From contig JAFDVV010000052.1 in assembly GCA_018268775.1 (NCBI GenBank), positions 1 through 35,816 of the forward strand: a stretch of DNA of 35,816 nucleotides. Direction: 5' to 3'. The position numbers were made by a program, and so were the translations under genes. Source of the DNA: Acidobacteriota bacterium (lineage in GTDB: Bacteria; Acidobacteriota; Terriglobia; Terriglobales; Acidobacteriaceae). Shown here one piece after another: positions 1 through 9,427 of the stretch (its first letter is position 1; the number at the start of each line of letters is the position of its first letter). Under the pieces are notes generated by a model, which did no database searches, was not told the DNA's origin, and saw only the letters and a program-made list of their open reading frames with translations.

Positions 1-265
1 CTCTTGACCTTCTACAGCCACCCGCGGGTTGTGGCGCTACGGGGCGAAGGGAGGAAAAGTTGAGGGTGGTTGAAATCTGGTCGTAGAATGGATGGCGATG
101 GCAGCACGGTGTCCATTTCTCAAGCGCTATCGTCACGGTCGTCCCGACCGCGGACGCTGAAGCGCTTCTCTTCTCATTCGCTGGCATAACGTAATAGAGT
201 TTGTTTTCCGGCCCCTGAGCTTTCAGGCCTTGGGCCTTTCCAGATCGCGCCTCGGAGGCGCACCC

Positions 266-3178
266 ATGGAGAATACGATGTCGACTTCCAAGAACAATCC
301 CGATTCCTTCAAGAGCAAAGCCACCCTCAAGTCCGGTTCAAAGAACTACAACATCTTTCGCCTCGACGCGCTGAAGTCGAGCGGCGTGAACCTTTCGCGT
401 CTGCCGTTTTCGCTCCGTATTCTGCTCGAGAACCTGCTGCGGCATGAAGACGCCACCAGCGTGACGGCGGACGACATCAGGTTTCTGGCGAACTGGGACC
501 CGAAGGCCGAGCCCTCGCGCGAGATCGCCTATATGCCTGCGCGCGTGCTGATGCAGGACTTCACCGGCGTTCCCGCCGTCGTCGACCTGGCGGCGATGCG
601 CGATGCGATGAAGATGCTGGGCGGCAATCCGGAGCGGATCAATCCGCTGCAGCCGGCGGAGCTGGTGATCGACCACTCGGTGCAGGTGGACGAGTTTGGT
701 TCGCCACAGGCCTATGACCTGAATGCGGCGCTGGAGTTTCAGCGCAACCGCGAGCGCTACGCCTTCCTGAAGTGGGGCCAGACGGCGTTCCGGAACTTTT
801 CGGCTGTGCCTCCGGGGATGGGTATCTGTCACCAGGTGAACCTGGAGTATCTGGCGCGGGTGGTGTTCACGACCGAGGCCGATGCGCAGGGCAACGTGTT
901 CGCGTATCCGGACACGCTGGTGGGCACGGACTCGCACACGACGATGATTAATGGTCTGGGCGTTCTGGGCTGGGGCGTGGGCGGCATCGAGGCAGAGGCT
1001 GCGATGCTTGGCCAGCCGGTGAGCATGCTGGTGCCGCAGGTCGTGGGCTTCAAGCTGACGGGCAAGCTGAAGGAAGGCACGACCGCCACGGACCTGGTGC
1101 TGACGGTGACGCAGATGCTGCGCAAGCTGGGCGTGGTGGGCAAGTTCGTCGAGTTCTACGGGCCGGGCATTGCGGAGCTTCCGCTGGCCGATCGCGCGAC
1201 GATCGCGAACATGGCTCCTGAGTACGGAGCGACGTGCGGCATCTTCCCGGTCGACAAGGAGACGCTGAACTACCTGCGCCTGACGGGCCGTAGCGAAGAG
1301 CAGATTGCTCTGGTGGAGGCGTACTACAAGGAACAGGGCATGTTCCACACGGCGGACGCGGCGGAGGCGGAGTACTCGGCGACGATTGCGCTGGACCTGA
1401 GCACGGTGCAGCCGAGCGTGGCGGGACCGAAGCGGCCGCAGGACAAGGTGCTGCTGTCGGAGGCGGGTGCGAGCTTCAAGCAGCAGTTGCCTTCGCTGCT
1501 GGGGCCGAACGCGAACGGCAACACGGTGCGTCAGATGGTGCGCTGGGAGGGCGAGGGCGGTCATGCTTCGCTGAACGGCGACCTGAACAGCGCCGTGGGC
1601 GCTCCTTCGCCGGTGGTGGTTTCGCCGGGAGTTCCGGTGTCGTCGCTGAAGTCGGACAGCGGCAGGATTCCAGTGCTGGACGCTCCTCCGGTCTCGATCA
1701 AGGCGCGGTTTGGAGTCGATCCCGATCCGTATTTGAATCATGGTTCGATCGTGATCGCGGCGATAACCTCATGCACCAACACGTCGAACCCCTACGTGAT
1801 GATTGCCGCCGGACTGCTGGCGAAGAAGGCCGTCGAGAAGGGGCTGAAGACTCCGCCGTGGGTGAAGACCTCGCTGGCTCCCGGCTCGCGCGTGGTGACG
1901 GACTACTACGAGAAGTCGGGTTTGACACAGTACCTCGACGCGCTGCGCTTCCAGACGGTGGGCTATGGCTGCACGACCTGCATCGGCAACTCGGGCCCGC
2001 TGCCGACGGACGTGTCGAAGGCGATCGAAGACCACGGCCTGGTGGCGGTCTCGGTTCTTTCGGGTAACAGAAACTTTGAAGGCCGCATCTCGCCTGAGGT
2101 GCGGGCGAACTATCTGATGTCGCCTCCGCTGGTGGTGGCGTATGCGCTGGCCGGGCACATCGAGCATAACTTTGACAACGATCCGCTGGGCAAGGGCAAG
2201 GACGGCCAGCCGGTCTTTCTGCGCGATATCTGGCCGACGCAGGCAGAGGTGGCGGAGACGGTGGCCAGGTCGATCGACTCGGGGATGTTCCACAAGGAGT
2301 ACTCGACGGTCTCCGACGGCGACCAGAACTGGCAGAACCTGAAGTTCCCCGAGGGCAAGACCTATGGGTGGGAGGGGGACTCGACCTACATCCGCAAGGC
2401 GCCTTACTTCGACGGCATGAAGGCGCAGCCCGACGCGGTGGAGGACATCCACGGAGCGCGGGTGCTGGCGGTTCTGGGCGATTCGGTGACGACGGACCAC
2501 ATCTCGCCGGCGGGATCGATCAAGCTGAACGGCCCGGCGGGCAAGTACCTGACCGACCACGGCGTGAAGCCCGCGGACTTCAACAGCTACGGAAGCCGTC
2601 GCGGCAACCACGAGGTGATGGTGCGCGGCACGTTCGCCAACGTTCGTCTGCGCAACAAGCTGGCCCCCGGGACCGAGGGCGGCGTGACGCGTCTGCTGCC
2701 AGAGGGCACAGGCATGTCGATCTACGACGCGAGCGTGGAGTATGCGCGACGCGGGACTCCGCTGGCGATTCTTGCGGGCAAGGAGTACGGCTCTGGCTCG
2801 TCGCGCGACTGGGCGGCGAAGGGGCCGCGCCTGCTGGGCATCCGCTTCGTCATTGCCGAGAGCTACGAGCGCATCCATCGCTCGAACCTGGTTGGCATGG
2901 GGATTCTGCCGTTGCAGTTTGTGGACGGGCAGAACGCCGAGTCGCTGGGCCTGACGGGCGAGGAGGTCTACCGCGTGGGCGAGCCGGGCGAGCTGAAGGC
3001 GATGCTGGACGCGAAGTTCGCCAACGGCAGAACGATCTCGGTGTTTGCCGAGAGCGACCTTGGCAAGACGACGGAGTTCACGGCGACGGTGCGTATCGAC
3101 ACGCCGCAGGAGGTCCTCTACTACCAGAACGGCGGCATTTTGCAGTATGTGCTGCGCCAGTTGGCGGCAAAGGGGTAG
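266..3178 (+). CDS. acnA: Aconitate hydratase (AcnA type)
   Basis: Isomerises citrate to isocitrate through cis-aconitate in the cytoplasmic TCA cycle, using a [4Fe-4S] cluster. The 970-residue product has the AcnA/IRP1 layout. Cluster cysteines are seen at about 503 ([10 protein letters not shown]) and 569/572 ([13 protein letters not shown]). The C-terminal swivel domain carries [14 protein letters not shown] and [16 protein letters not shown]. The ATG at 266 is chosen over the in-frame ATG at 230 because GGAGG lies at 254-258, 7 bases before it; another ATG follows at 278. It is longer than typical AcnA (about 890 residues). The extra length is a Ser/Pro/Val-rich stretch at about residues 400-485, before the cluster segment. 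The 265 bp upstream show no repeat and no convincing promoter. It appears monocistronic, ending at a strong terminator. Confidence 0.97.
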   Translation: MENTMSTSKNNPDSFKSKATLKSGSKNYNIFRLDALKSSGVNLSRLPFSLRILLENLLRHEDATSVTADDIRFLANWDPKAEPSREIAYMPARVLMQDFTGVPAVVDLAAMRDAMKMLGGNPERINPLQPAELVIDHSVQVDEFGSPQAYDLNAALEFQRNRERYAFLKWGQTAFRNFSAVPPGMGICHQVNLEYLARVVFTTEADAQGNVFAYPDTLVGTDSHTTMINGLGVLGWGVGGIEAEAAMLGQPVSMLVPQVVGFKLTGKLKEGTTATDLVLTVTQMLRKLGVVGKFVEFYGPGIAELPLADRATIANMAPEYGATCGIFPVDKETLNYLRLTGRSEEQIALVEAYYKEQGMFHTADAAEAEYSATIALDLSTVQPSVAGPKRPQDKVLLSEAGASFKQQLPSLLGPNANGNTVRQMVRWEGEGGHASLNGDLNSAVGAPSPVVVSPGVPVSSLKSDSGRIPVLDAPPVSIKARFGVDPDPYLNHGSIVIAAITSCTNTSNPYVMIAAGLLAKKAVEKGLKTPPWVKTSLAPGSRVVTDYYEKSGLTQYLDALRFQTVGYGCTTCIGNSGPLPTDVSKAIEDHGLVAVSVLSGNRNFEGRISPEVRANYLMSPPLVVAYALAGHIEHNFDNDPLGKGKDGQPVFLRDIWPTQAEVAETVARSIDSGMFHKEYSTVSDGDQNWQNLKFPEGKTYGWEGDSTYIRKAPYFDGMKAQPDAVEDIHGARVLAVLGDSVTTDHISPAGSIKLNGPAGKYLTDHGVKPADFNSYGSRRGNHEVMVRGTFANVRLRNKLAPGTEGGVTRLLPEGTGMSIYDASVEYARRGTPLAILAGKEYGSGSSRDWAAKGPRLLGIRFVIAESYERIHRSNLVGMGILPLQFVDGQNAESLGLTGEEVYRVGEPGELKAMLDAKFANGRTISVFAESDLGKTTEFTATVRIDTPQEVLYYQNGGILQYVLRQLAAKG

Positions 3179-3203
3179 AATTTCGCCGTTGCAGAGTTAC
3201 ACA

Positions 3204-3241
3204 GACAAGGGCCCTGCCGCGCGCGGGGCCCTTGTCGTTTT
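3204..3241 (+). terminator. Rho-independent terminator of acnA
   Basis: GACAAGGGCCC (3204-3214) pairs perfectly with GGGCCCTTGTC (3226-3236) across an 11-nt loop and is followed by GTTTT. It starts 25 bp after the acnA stop. The T tract is short, but the 11-bp GC-rich stem is convincing. Confidence 0.85.
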
Positions 3242-3331
3242 GGGGATCTCGAGTACCCTGCCCCTATAGATGTTGTCGTGAGGATGGTGGACAGTAGAAG
3301 AGCCCAGGGCCAACGGCCCGCAATAATCTAG

Positions 3332-3384
3332 CCTGGGCCGAAGGCCCAGGTATAGTCGCAAACGCAACGAAGCGCTGAAAGCGC
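3332..3384. repeat. Family E palindromes (GAA-loop hairpins)
   Basis: Two short perfect palindromes: CCTGGGCC-GAA-GGCCCAGG (3332-3350) and GCGCT-GAA-AGCGC (3372-3384). Each has a GAA loop although the stems differ. A related pair lies at 4121-4191. They resemble REP elements. The rest of the acnA to AAA-gene gap holds only the family C copy at 3449-3510. Confidence 0.6.
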
Positions 3385-3448
3385 GACACAAATGCCGCAC
3401 CACATCTTAGTGGAAATGCTCTGAGGTTCATCTCGTGAAATGGAATCC

Positions 3449-3510
3449 TGAACCGCAGGTCCTTCGACTCCGTTTGGCGCAAAAGCGCGCCAAACTCCGC
3501 TCAGGATGAC
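3449..3510 (-). repeat. Family C intergenic repeat
   Basis: On the minus strand this reads as a GTCATCCTGAGCG-like start through to GAAGGACCTGCGGTTC. The same two ends recur at 9109-9160 and 18937-19015, and partly at 29791-29834. The centre holds a palindrome, TTTGGCGC-aaaa-GCGCGCCAAA, approximate in its inner part. It ends about 80 bp before the AAA-like gene. Confidence 0.6.
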
Positions 3511-3530
3511 ACCAGAAAGGCGTAGGTTAG

Positions 3531-4076
<546 letters not shown>

Positions 4077-4120
4077 ATTTTGTGTTGCCGTTACGAGGAA
4101 ATGCCGCTGCGCATCTCACC

Positions 4121-4191
4121 CCAGGGGCTGAAGCCCCTTTTCTGGTAGAGGTATGACGAGAGGGCCAAGGCTGAAGCCTTGGCGTACCTGG
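4121..4191. repeat. Family E palindromes
   Basis: Two hairpins with a TGAA apex: GGGGC-TGAA-GCCCC (4124-4137) and CCAAGGC-TGAA-GCCTTGG (4165-4182). They share the loop of the pair at 3332-3384 but not its stems. They lie between the convergent AAA-like and duplicated-domain genes and could end transcription from either side, though no T tract follows. Confidence 0.6.
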
Positions 4192-4198
4192 GAAGCAG

Positions 4199-4265
4199 TT
4201 CGAGCTTCGCTCGAATGAACCCACATCTGGCGATGAGACCGCCAGATGTGGGGCACCCGATTTGC
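4199..4265 (+). repeat. Family D composite repeat (copy D1)
   Basis: Hairpin TTCGAGC-ttc-GCTCGAA (4199-4215) is followed by a perfect 12-bp stem, CCCACATCTGGC (4220-4231) with GCCAGATGTGGG (4241-4252), then GGCACCCGATTTG. The same order recurs at 5267-5400 and, degenerate, at 24507-24573. Three reversed modules lie at 14717-14877. Confidence 0.7.
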
Positions 4266-4289
4266 ACCCGGTGTGGTGGCTGTTTGTGG

Positions 4290-5045
4290 CTACATCTTGT
4301 GCAGGGTTGCGTTCATGGTGGAGGTGGCCGGCGGCGGCGTCACGTCGGTCTCGTGGACCGTCTTGCCGTCAGCGCTCAGCACGAAGGTATTTTCGCGCCG
4401 CACTTCGCCGTCGGAGCTGTAAGTCACCTTCAGCGTATGGGGGTCGGCCAGCTTGATGGAGACTTCGCCGCCGTCGATCTTGGTGGGAGTGCCGTCGAGC
4501 TTGCAGACCATGGGCTTCGGGGTGTCGGTCTCCTGGAAGGAGATAGTGTCGCCCGAGACGTGGACCTTCATGATGCCGTTGTCGCGAGTCTCCTTGAAGT
4601 AGGTCTGTTTCCAGGTGCCTGCCAGTCCAGGTCCGCCGGAGACGCGCTTCCACCCGGCGGTGATGGTGTAGGGTTCGCCTTCGGCTGGGACGCGCTCGGA
4701 TTTGACGGTGACGTCTTTGCCGTCGGCGGAGACGGACAGTGTGTTGTCGCGTGTCTTCTTGCCCTTGTCGGTGACGACGACGTGATAGCCGGTGGGGGTC
4801 TTGTTGCAGGTGGTCATGCCGTTCTTCATCTGGTGCGGCTTGCCGTCGCAGACGATCTTCGGGTTCTTGTCCATGGTGTAGCCGTCGGGGTCGACGGTGA
4901 AGGTAGAGGTGTAGCCGTCGTATTTGATGGACGAGGCGTCCATCTTCCAGGAGCCGTTCCAGGGGTTGGATTGGGCGGAACAGGTGGTGTAAGCGGCGAA
5001 CAGCGCAAGGGCTGCCGCACCAAGGGCGATACCGGAATGTTTCAT
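4290..5045 (-). CDS. Secreted protein with two copies of a ~100-residue domain
   Basis: A 251-residue protein with a signal peptide (MKHSGIALGAAALALFAAYT... with likely cleavage after CSA, before QSNP). The mature part is an internal duplication. WNGSWKMDAS opens copy one and LAGTWKQTYF copy two. Both later share an IVCDG/MVCKLDG segment and a closing TLSVSADGKDVT / TFVLSADGKTVH segment. The fold is probably a small lipocalin-like beta structure, but no ligand or catalytic motif is recognised. The ATG at 5045 is chosen because GAGGAGA lies 6 bases upstream and because it places the signal peptide at the N-terminus. It is probably periplasmic, with function unknown. It diverges from rel across a 395-bp gap. 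Confidence 0.8.
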   Translation of the reverse strand: MKHSGIALGAAALALFAAYTTCSAQSNPWNGSWKMDASSIKYDGYTSTFTVDPDGYTMDKNPKIVCDGKPHQMKNGMTTCNKTPTGYHVVVTDKGKKTRDNTLSVSADGKDVTVKSERVPAEGEPYTITAGWKRVSGGPGLAGTWKQTYFKETRDNGIMKVHVSGDTISFQETDTPKPMVCKLDGTPTKIDGGEVSIKLADPHTLKVTYSSDGEVRRENTFVLSADGKTVHETDVTPPPATSTMNATLHKM

Positions 5046-5266
5046 CGCAAGTCTCCTCATGCGTCGTGATTTTTGTTCTGTGCAGCGTGGGGAGGATGAT
5101 CGGGGCCGAGTTGGAGCAGTGCCGATTATTGGCAGAGAAGGGCGATAAGTCAATGATTTTCAATGGCTGAGTGAGGGAGTAGATGCTCTTGGCATATGGT
5201 TTGGGGCGTATGTTTACTTCGGTCGGCGGTTAGCGGAAAAGTTTTGTTTCCGCCGAAGTGTGGGGG

Positions 5267-5400
5267 TTCGAGCTTCGCTCGAATGACCCACCCATGCCGC
5301 GATGAGGCCGCGTCATGAATGGGGCACCCGATTTGGCCGGATGTGGGAGGTTCGCTCATCCCACCCTTCGCGATGCGAAGGATGGGGCACCCGATTTGGC
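5267..5400 (+). repeat. Family D composite repeat (copy D2, two modules)
   Basis: The TTCGAGC-ttc-GCTCGAA hairpin (5267-5283) is followed by two modules, each ending in ATGGGGCACCCGATTTGG. The second has stem CCTTCGC-gat-GCGAAGG; the first stem is imperfect. It fills much of the gap between the divergent secreted-protein and rel genes, 30 bp upstream of the rel -10 candidate. Confidence 0.7.
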
Positions 5401-5429
5401 TGCCTGATATTGCCGGTAAGGGGTGCGCC

Positions 5430-5435
5430 TATAAT
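5430..5435 (+). promoter_or_regulatory. Consensus -10 box just upstream of rel
   Basis: A perfect TATAAT ends 5 bases before the rel ATG, which would put the transcription start at about the A of the ATG (a leaderless mRNA). No good -35 box is seen at 17 bp. The nearest SD-like AAGGGG (5418-5423) is 17 bases from the ATG, too far to work normally. Confidence 0.4.
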
Positions 5436-5440
5436 GAGCT

Positions 5441-7819
5441 ATGGCAATCGCTCAGCCAGCCTCCTCGCAGCCAAAGACAGCGGGAGACCCTGCCGCTTCG
5501 GCGGGCACGGGTATGGGCGCGTCTGAGGGTAGCGATGCGGGTGGGATGAGCGCAGCCGCAAGCTCTTCGGCGGCGCACCTGAGCGGATATGCACCGGGCG
5601 ACGTCCAGATCATCGACGAAAAATTTCAGCGGCTGTTGGAGACGGTGCACGAGAACCGGCCTGGGGACGATCTTGAGATCATCCGCAAGGCGTGGGTGTT
5701 TTGTCTCGAGCAGCACGAGGGGCAGAAGCGCGCGAGCGGCGAGCCGTATGTGATCCACCCGCTGGAGGTGGGGCAGGTGCTGGCGGAGCTGAAGATGGAC
5801 TCGACCGCCATCGCCGCCGGTCTGCTGCATGATGCGGTGGAGGACACGGACGTCACCTCCGATGAAATTGCCAGGCGCTTTGGCGAGCAGGTGGCGCACA
5901 TCGTCGAGGGCGTGACCAAGCTGGACAAGATCAAGTTCGCCAACCGCGAAGACCATCAGGCGGAGAACATCCGCAAGATGCTGCTGGCCATGGTGACGGA
6001 CGTTCGCGTGGTGATCATCAAGCTGGCCGACCGGCTGCACAACATGCGCACGCTGGAACACCTGAAGCCGGAGAAGCAGCAGAAGATCGCGCGCGAGACG
6101 CTGGAGATCTACGCTCCGCTTGCGCACCGGCTGGGCATGGGCAAGCTGCGCGGCGAGCTGGAAGACCTGGCCTTCCGCTACACCGATCCGTTCGCCTACG
6201 AGCAGGTGTCGAACGAGGTGGATGCGCTGCGCGGCGCGGGCGAGTCGTTCCTGAAGACGATCGTCACGAAGCTCGAAGAGAAGCTCAGGGAGTTCAAGAT
6301 CGAGGGACGCGTGGAGTGGCGCATCAAGCGGCTCTACTCGATCCAGCAAAAACTTCAGGACCAGAAGATTCCGCTCGACCAGGTCTTTGACCTTCTGGCG
6401 ATTCGCGTGATTACGCACACGCTGCAGGACTGCTATGCGCTGCTTGGTCTGCTGCACTCGATATGGCGGCCGGTTCCGGGGCGCATCAAGGACTTTATTG
6501 CGATGCCGCGGCCGAATATGTACCAGTCGCTGCACACGACGCTGATAGCCGAGGGCGGGCACCAGTTCGAGGTGCAGATTCGCACCGAGGACATGCACCG
6601 CGTGGCCGAAGAGGGCATCGCTGCGCACTGGAAGTACAAGGCGAGCGACAACGTCAGCGCCAAGGACGAACAACGTCTCGCGTGGGTGCGGCAGTTGATG
6701 GAGTGGCAGAGGGAGATGACCGATCCCAACGAGTTCATGTCGACCCTGAAGATCGACCTGTACCCGGAGGAGGTCTATACCTTCACGCCAAAAGGCAAGG
6801 TCGTCGTTCTGCCGAAGGATGCGAGCCCGGTGGATTTTGCGTATGCGATCCACACGGAGGTTGGCAACACGACAACGGGCGCGAAGGTGAATGGGCGCAT
6901 CGTGCCGCTGCGGACGCGGCTGAAGAACGGCGACATCGTCGAGATCACAACGCAGGCGGGGCACACGCCGAGCCGCGACTGGCTGAGCTTCACCAAGAGT
7001 TCGAAGGCGCGCAACAAGATCAAGCACTGGCTGAACGAGCATCAGCGTCAGCGCGCGTTGGAGATCGGCAGGAAGCTGTTGGACCGCGAGGCGCGCAAGT
7101 ACAAGCTGTCGCTGAACAGGTTTGCGACGGCGGACTACGACAAGGTGGCGCAGGAGTATGGCCTGACGAGCGAGGCGGAGCTGCTGGCGGGGATCGGCTT
7201 CGGCAAGTACTCGTCGCGGCAGGTACTCAACAAGCTGGAGCCCGGCTCGACGATGGCCGCCGAGCCTGCGCCCGCTGAGCACGGTGTTGTAGGCAATACG
7301 ATCGGGCAGATGTCGGAGGCGGTGAAGCGCGTCTTCTTCGGCAAGGGTTCGGACTCGTTGCAGGTGGAAGGGCAGGACGATCTGCTGGTCTATCGCGCGC
7401 GATGTTGCAATCCGATTCGCGGCGAGGAGATCATCGGCTACGTCACGCGGGGCAAGGGTGTGGCGGTGCATGCGCGGAGCTGTCCCAATGTGCAGAACCT
7501 GCTGTACGAGTCGGACCGCCGCATCCAGGTGGAGTGGGCGCCGATGCCCACGGAGCCTGGCGCGGTGAAGGCGCAGACGTATCCGGTAAAGCTGACGATC
7601 GTCTGCGACGACCGCGCGGGAATGCTGAAGGAGTTCACGGCGATCATCTCGGACGATGGCACGAACATACGCAGCATGGACACAAGGGGAGAGCCGGACG
7701 GCTCGGCCGAGGTCGACTTTGTGATTGAGACGATGGACGTGCGGCACCTGAACCGGCTGGTGGAGCGGCTGCGACGCGTCCACGGCGTGCGCGAGGTCCA
7801 TCGCGTGCAGAAGATATAG
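5441..7819 (+). CDS. rel: Bifunctional (p)ppGpp synthetase/hydrolase (Rel/SpoT)
   Basis: Makes and degrades the stringent-response alarmone (p)ppGpp. The 792 residues carry all expected domains. The HD hydrolase has H106, HD at 130-131 in LLHDAVEDT, and D197 in KLADRLHNMRT. The synthetase covers about 290-400 (RVEWRIKRLYSIQQKL, YQSLHTT, FEVQIRT). The TGS domain is at about 445-505 (VYTFTPKGKVVVLPK), then a zinc-finger/helical region with RARCCNPI, and a C-terminal ACT domain from about 710. The motif RIKD at 348-351 is the RxKD form of bifunctional enzymes, not the ExDD of synthetase-only RelA. A low-complexity Ala/Gly/Ser N-tail of about 50 residues precedes the HD domain. The start may be leaderless. 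The GT4 gene follows 48 bp downstream. Confidence 0.96.
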   Translation: MAIAQPASSQPKTAGDPAASAGTGMGASEGSDAGGMSAAASSSAAHLSGYAPGDVQIIDEKFQRLLETVHENRPGDDLEIIRKAWVFCLEQHEGQKRASGEPYVIHPLEVGQVLAELKMDSTAIAAGLLHDAVEDTDVTSDEIARRFGEQVAHIVEGVTKLDKIKFANREDHQAENIRKMLLAMVTDVRVVIIKLADRLHNMRTLEHLKPEKQQKIARETLEIYAPLAHRLGMGKLRGELEDLAFRYTDPFAYEQVSNEVDALRGAGESFLKTIVTKLEEKLREFKIEGRVEWRIKRLYSIQQKLQDQKIPLDQVFDLLAIRVITHTLQDCYALLGLLHSIWRPVPGRIKDFIAMPRPNMYQSLHTTLIAEGGHQFEVQIRTEDMHRVAEEGIAAHWKYKASDNVSAKDEQRLAWVRQLMEWQREMTDPNEFMSTLKIDLYPEEVYTFTPKGKVVVLPKDASPVDFAYAIHTEVGNTTTGAKVNGRIVPLRTRLKNGDIVEITTQAGHTPSRDWLSFTKSSKARNKIKHWLNEHQRQRALEIGRKLLDREARKYKLSLNRFATADYDKVAQEYGLTSEAELLAGIGFGKYSSRQVLNKLEPGSTMAAEPAPAEHGVVGNTIGQMSEAVKRVFFGKGSDSLQVEGQDDLLVYRARCCNPIRGEEIIGYVTRGKGVAVHARSCPNVQNLLYESDRRIQVEWAPMPTEPGAVKAQTYPVKLTIVCDDRAGMLKEFTAIISDDGTNIRSMDTRGEPDGSAEVDFVIETMDVRHLNRLVERLRRVHGVREVHRVQKI

Positions 7820-7867
7820 AGTCGCCCAAAGCGACGCTGCGTAACAATCTTCGGATACAGTAGTCGC

Positions 7868-9061
7868 ATGACCGTGCCGCGTGTCGCGTATCTGCCCGAC
7901 TCCTTCCACGAGGTCAATGGCGTTGCGCACACCTCGCGCAACTTCGTCGCTTACGCCGCGCGGCACGACCTTCCCTTTCTCTGCATTCGCGCGGGCACGC
8001 GTTCCGTGCCGTTTGAGCAGGCGGGCGAGCTGCGCACGCTGGAGCTTCGCCGCTCGCGCGTCTCGGTGCGCATGGAGAAGGACCTCGACTTCGACCCGCT
8101 CTTCTGGCGGCACGTGCGTTCCATTCGCCGCGAGTTGAAGCGCTTTCGTCCCGACATCATTCACATCACCGGCCCCAGCGAGCTTGGCATCCTCGGCGCA
8201 TATTTTGCATGGGAGCTCGGCGTTCCACTTGCCGCGTCGTGGCACACCAATGTGCATGAGTATGCCGCGCGCCGCATGGGCTGGATCACAGACCGCCTCG
8301 CGCGCCGCTATGGCGATGCGGTCTCGCGCAACGTCGAGGACGGCTCGCTCTGGCTCGTCTCGCGTTTTTATTCGCTCGCCCGCGTGCTCTACGCGCCGAA
8401 CGGCGAGTTGTGCCGCATGTTGGAGCAGACGACGCATCGCCCCTGTCGCCTGATGCAGCGTGGAGTCGATACCGCGCAGTTCTCGCCTGCGCATCGCACG
8501 CGGCCTGCCGATGACGGCACAATCGTCCTCGGCTACGTCGGGCGCCTGTCGGTAGAAAAGAACGTCGCCCTGCTCGCGCAGATCGAGCGAGAGCTGATCG
8601 CGATGGGAATTGCGAAGTTTCGCTTCGTGATCGTGGGGCACGGCGCTGAAGAGGCTTCGCTGCGCGGCTCGCTCAAGCAGGCCGACTTTCCTGGAGTGCT
8701 GCGCGGGGCGGACCTGTCGCGTGCCTATGCCGACATGGACGTCCTCGTCTTTCCCTCGCACACGGACACCTTCGGCAACGTCGTGCTCGAAGCGCTCTCA
8801 AGCGGCGTACCCGCAGTTGTAACGACGGGAGGCGGGCCGAAGTACATCGTCCGCGACCGACAGACCGGCTTCGTCGCGACTGACGCGGACTTTGCAGCCG
8901 CCATCGCCACGCTCGCCAACGACCGCGCGCGGCTCACGCAGATGCGCGCCGCAGCGCGGGAGTATGCGCTCACCTGTAGCTGGGACGCGGTCTTCACCCG
9001 CGTCTACGAGGGATACATCGAGTCCCTGCCAACACGGGGATTCACTGCGCCAGGTCGTTGA
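7868..9061 (+). CDS. GT4-family glycosyltransferase
   Basis: A 397-residue GT-B retaining glycosyltransferase that should transfer a sugar from a nucleotide-sugar donor to a lipid or glycan at the cytoplasmic face. The N-terminal acceptor half begins with VAYLPDSFHEVNGVAHTSRNF, a glycine/His pattern common to the SqdX/PimB/MgtA-like group, and has ASWHTNVHEYAAR. The C-terminal donor half has LGYVGRLSVEKNV, VIVGHGAEE and the E-x7-E region DTFGNVVLEALSSG followed by GGGPKYIV. There are no membrane spans. A TACAGT hexamer at 7856-7861 lies 6 bases before the ATG and there is no clear SD, so the transcript could be leaderless or read through from rel. The acceptor cannot be told from sequence; glycolipid or phosphatidylinositol-like acceptors are typical of relatives. 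Confidence 0.88.
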   Translation: MTVPRVAYLPDSFHEVNGVAHTSRNFVAYAARHDLPFLCIRAGTRSVPFEQAGELRTLELRRSRVSVRMEKDLDFDPLFWRHVRSIRRELKRFRPDIIHITGPSELGILGAYFAWELGVPLAASWHTNVHEYAARRMGWITDRLARRYGDAVSRNVEDGSLWLVSRFYSLARVLYAPNGELCRMLEQTTHRPCRLMQRGVDTAQFSPAHRTRPADDGTIVLGYVGRLSVEKNVALLAQIERELIAMGIAKFRFVIVGHGAEEASLRGSLKQADFPGVLRGADLSRAYADMDVLVFPSHTDTFGNVVLEALSSGVPAVVTTGGGPKYIVRDRQTGFVATDADFAAAIATLANDRARLTQMRAAAREYALTCSWDAVFTRVYEGYIESLPTRGFTAPGR

Positions 9062-9108
9062 CAGGCATGCATTGGCTCAATCGATGGATATGTTGGTCCT
9101 TCGTAAAG

Positions 9109-9160
9109 CGTCATCGCTGAGCGAAGCGCCGCAGCCGCGGAGTCGAAGGACCTGCGGTTC
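9109..9160 (+). repeat. Family C intergenic repeat
   Basis: Reads CGTCATCGCTGAGCGAAG at the left and GAAGGACCTGCGGTTC at the right, the same ends as 3449-3510 (reversed there) and 18937-19015. It lies in the 366-bp gap between the GT4 gene and ddl, together with the family A copy at 9223-9313. Confidence 0.6.
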
Positions 9161-9222
9161 TCCTCTCGCTACTGCTGCGTTTGTTGTGAAGTTAGAGGGA
9201 ACAACTAAGCGTTGTCCTAAGT

Positions 9223-9313
9223 CGTCATTCTGGGCGCAGCGAAGAATCTCAGTATTTTTGCGCTGCGCCAGATGAAACTACAGGGATTCTTCGGCTACGC
9301 CTCAGAATGACGG
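9223..9313 (+). repeat. Family A intergenic repeat (full length, ~90 bp)
   Basis: Terminal inverted ends CGTCATTCTG and CAGAATGACG enclose an inner inverted pair, GAAGAATCTC with GGGATTCTTC, and the internal marker ATGAAACTACAGG. Near-identical copies are at 17218-17312 (same orientation) and 31071-31168 (inverted). Half-copies with a swapped interior are at 10688-10764 and 27509-27587. It has no coding capacity, which suits a MITE or REP/BIME-like element. Confidence 0.75.
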
Positions 9314-9427
9314 CAGAGGAGCTTGCTGCGGATGGGTGAAAGTTCATAACAGCCTCTTTGGAGGTATCCACGAGGGTTCTCACCTCCACAATCCACCGCC
9401 TCCTGCCGCACACTGGAAGTACCACCC

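Noticed and set aside
338..1741. 467-codon minus-strand frame antisense to acnA
   Set aside because: Same codon-bias artefact; low-complexity Arg/His composition and no start signal.
7821..7836. GTCGC-CCAAA-GCGAC hairpin after rel as a terminator
   Set aside because: Only 5 bp and no T tract follows.
5429..8761. 1110-codon open frame on the minus strand across rel and the GT4 gene
   Set aside because: Arg/His/Leu-rich translation with no domain, antisense to two certain genes. Such long antisense frames are expected in GC-rich DNA with strong third-position bias.
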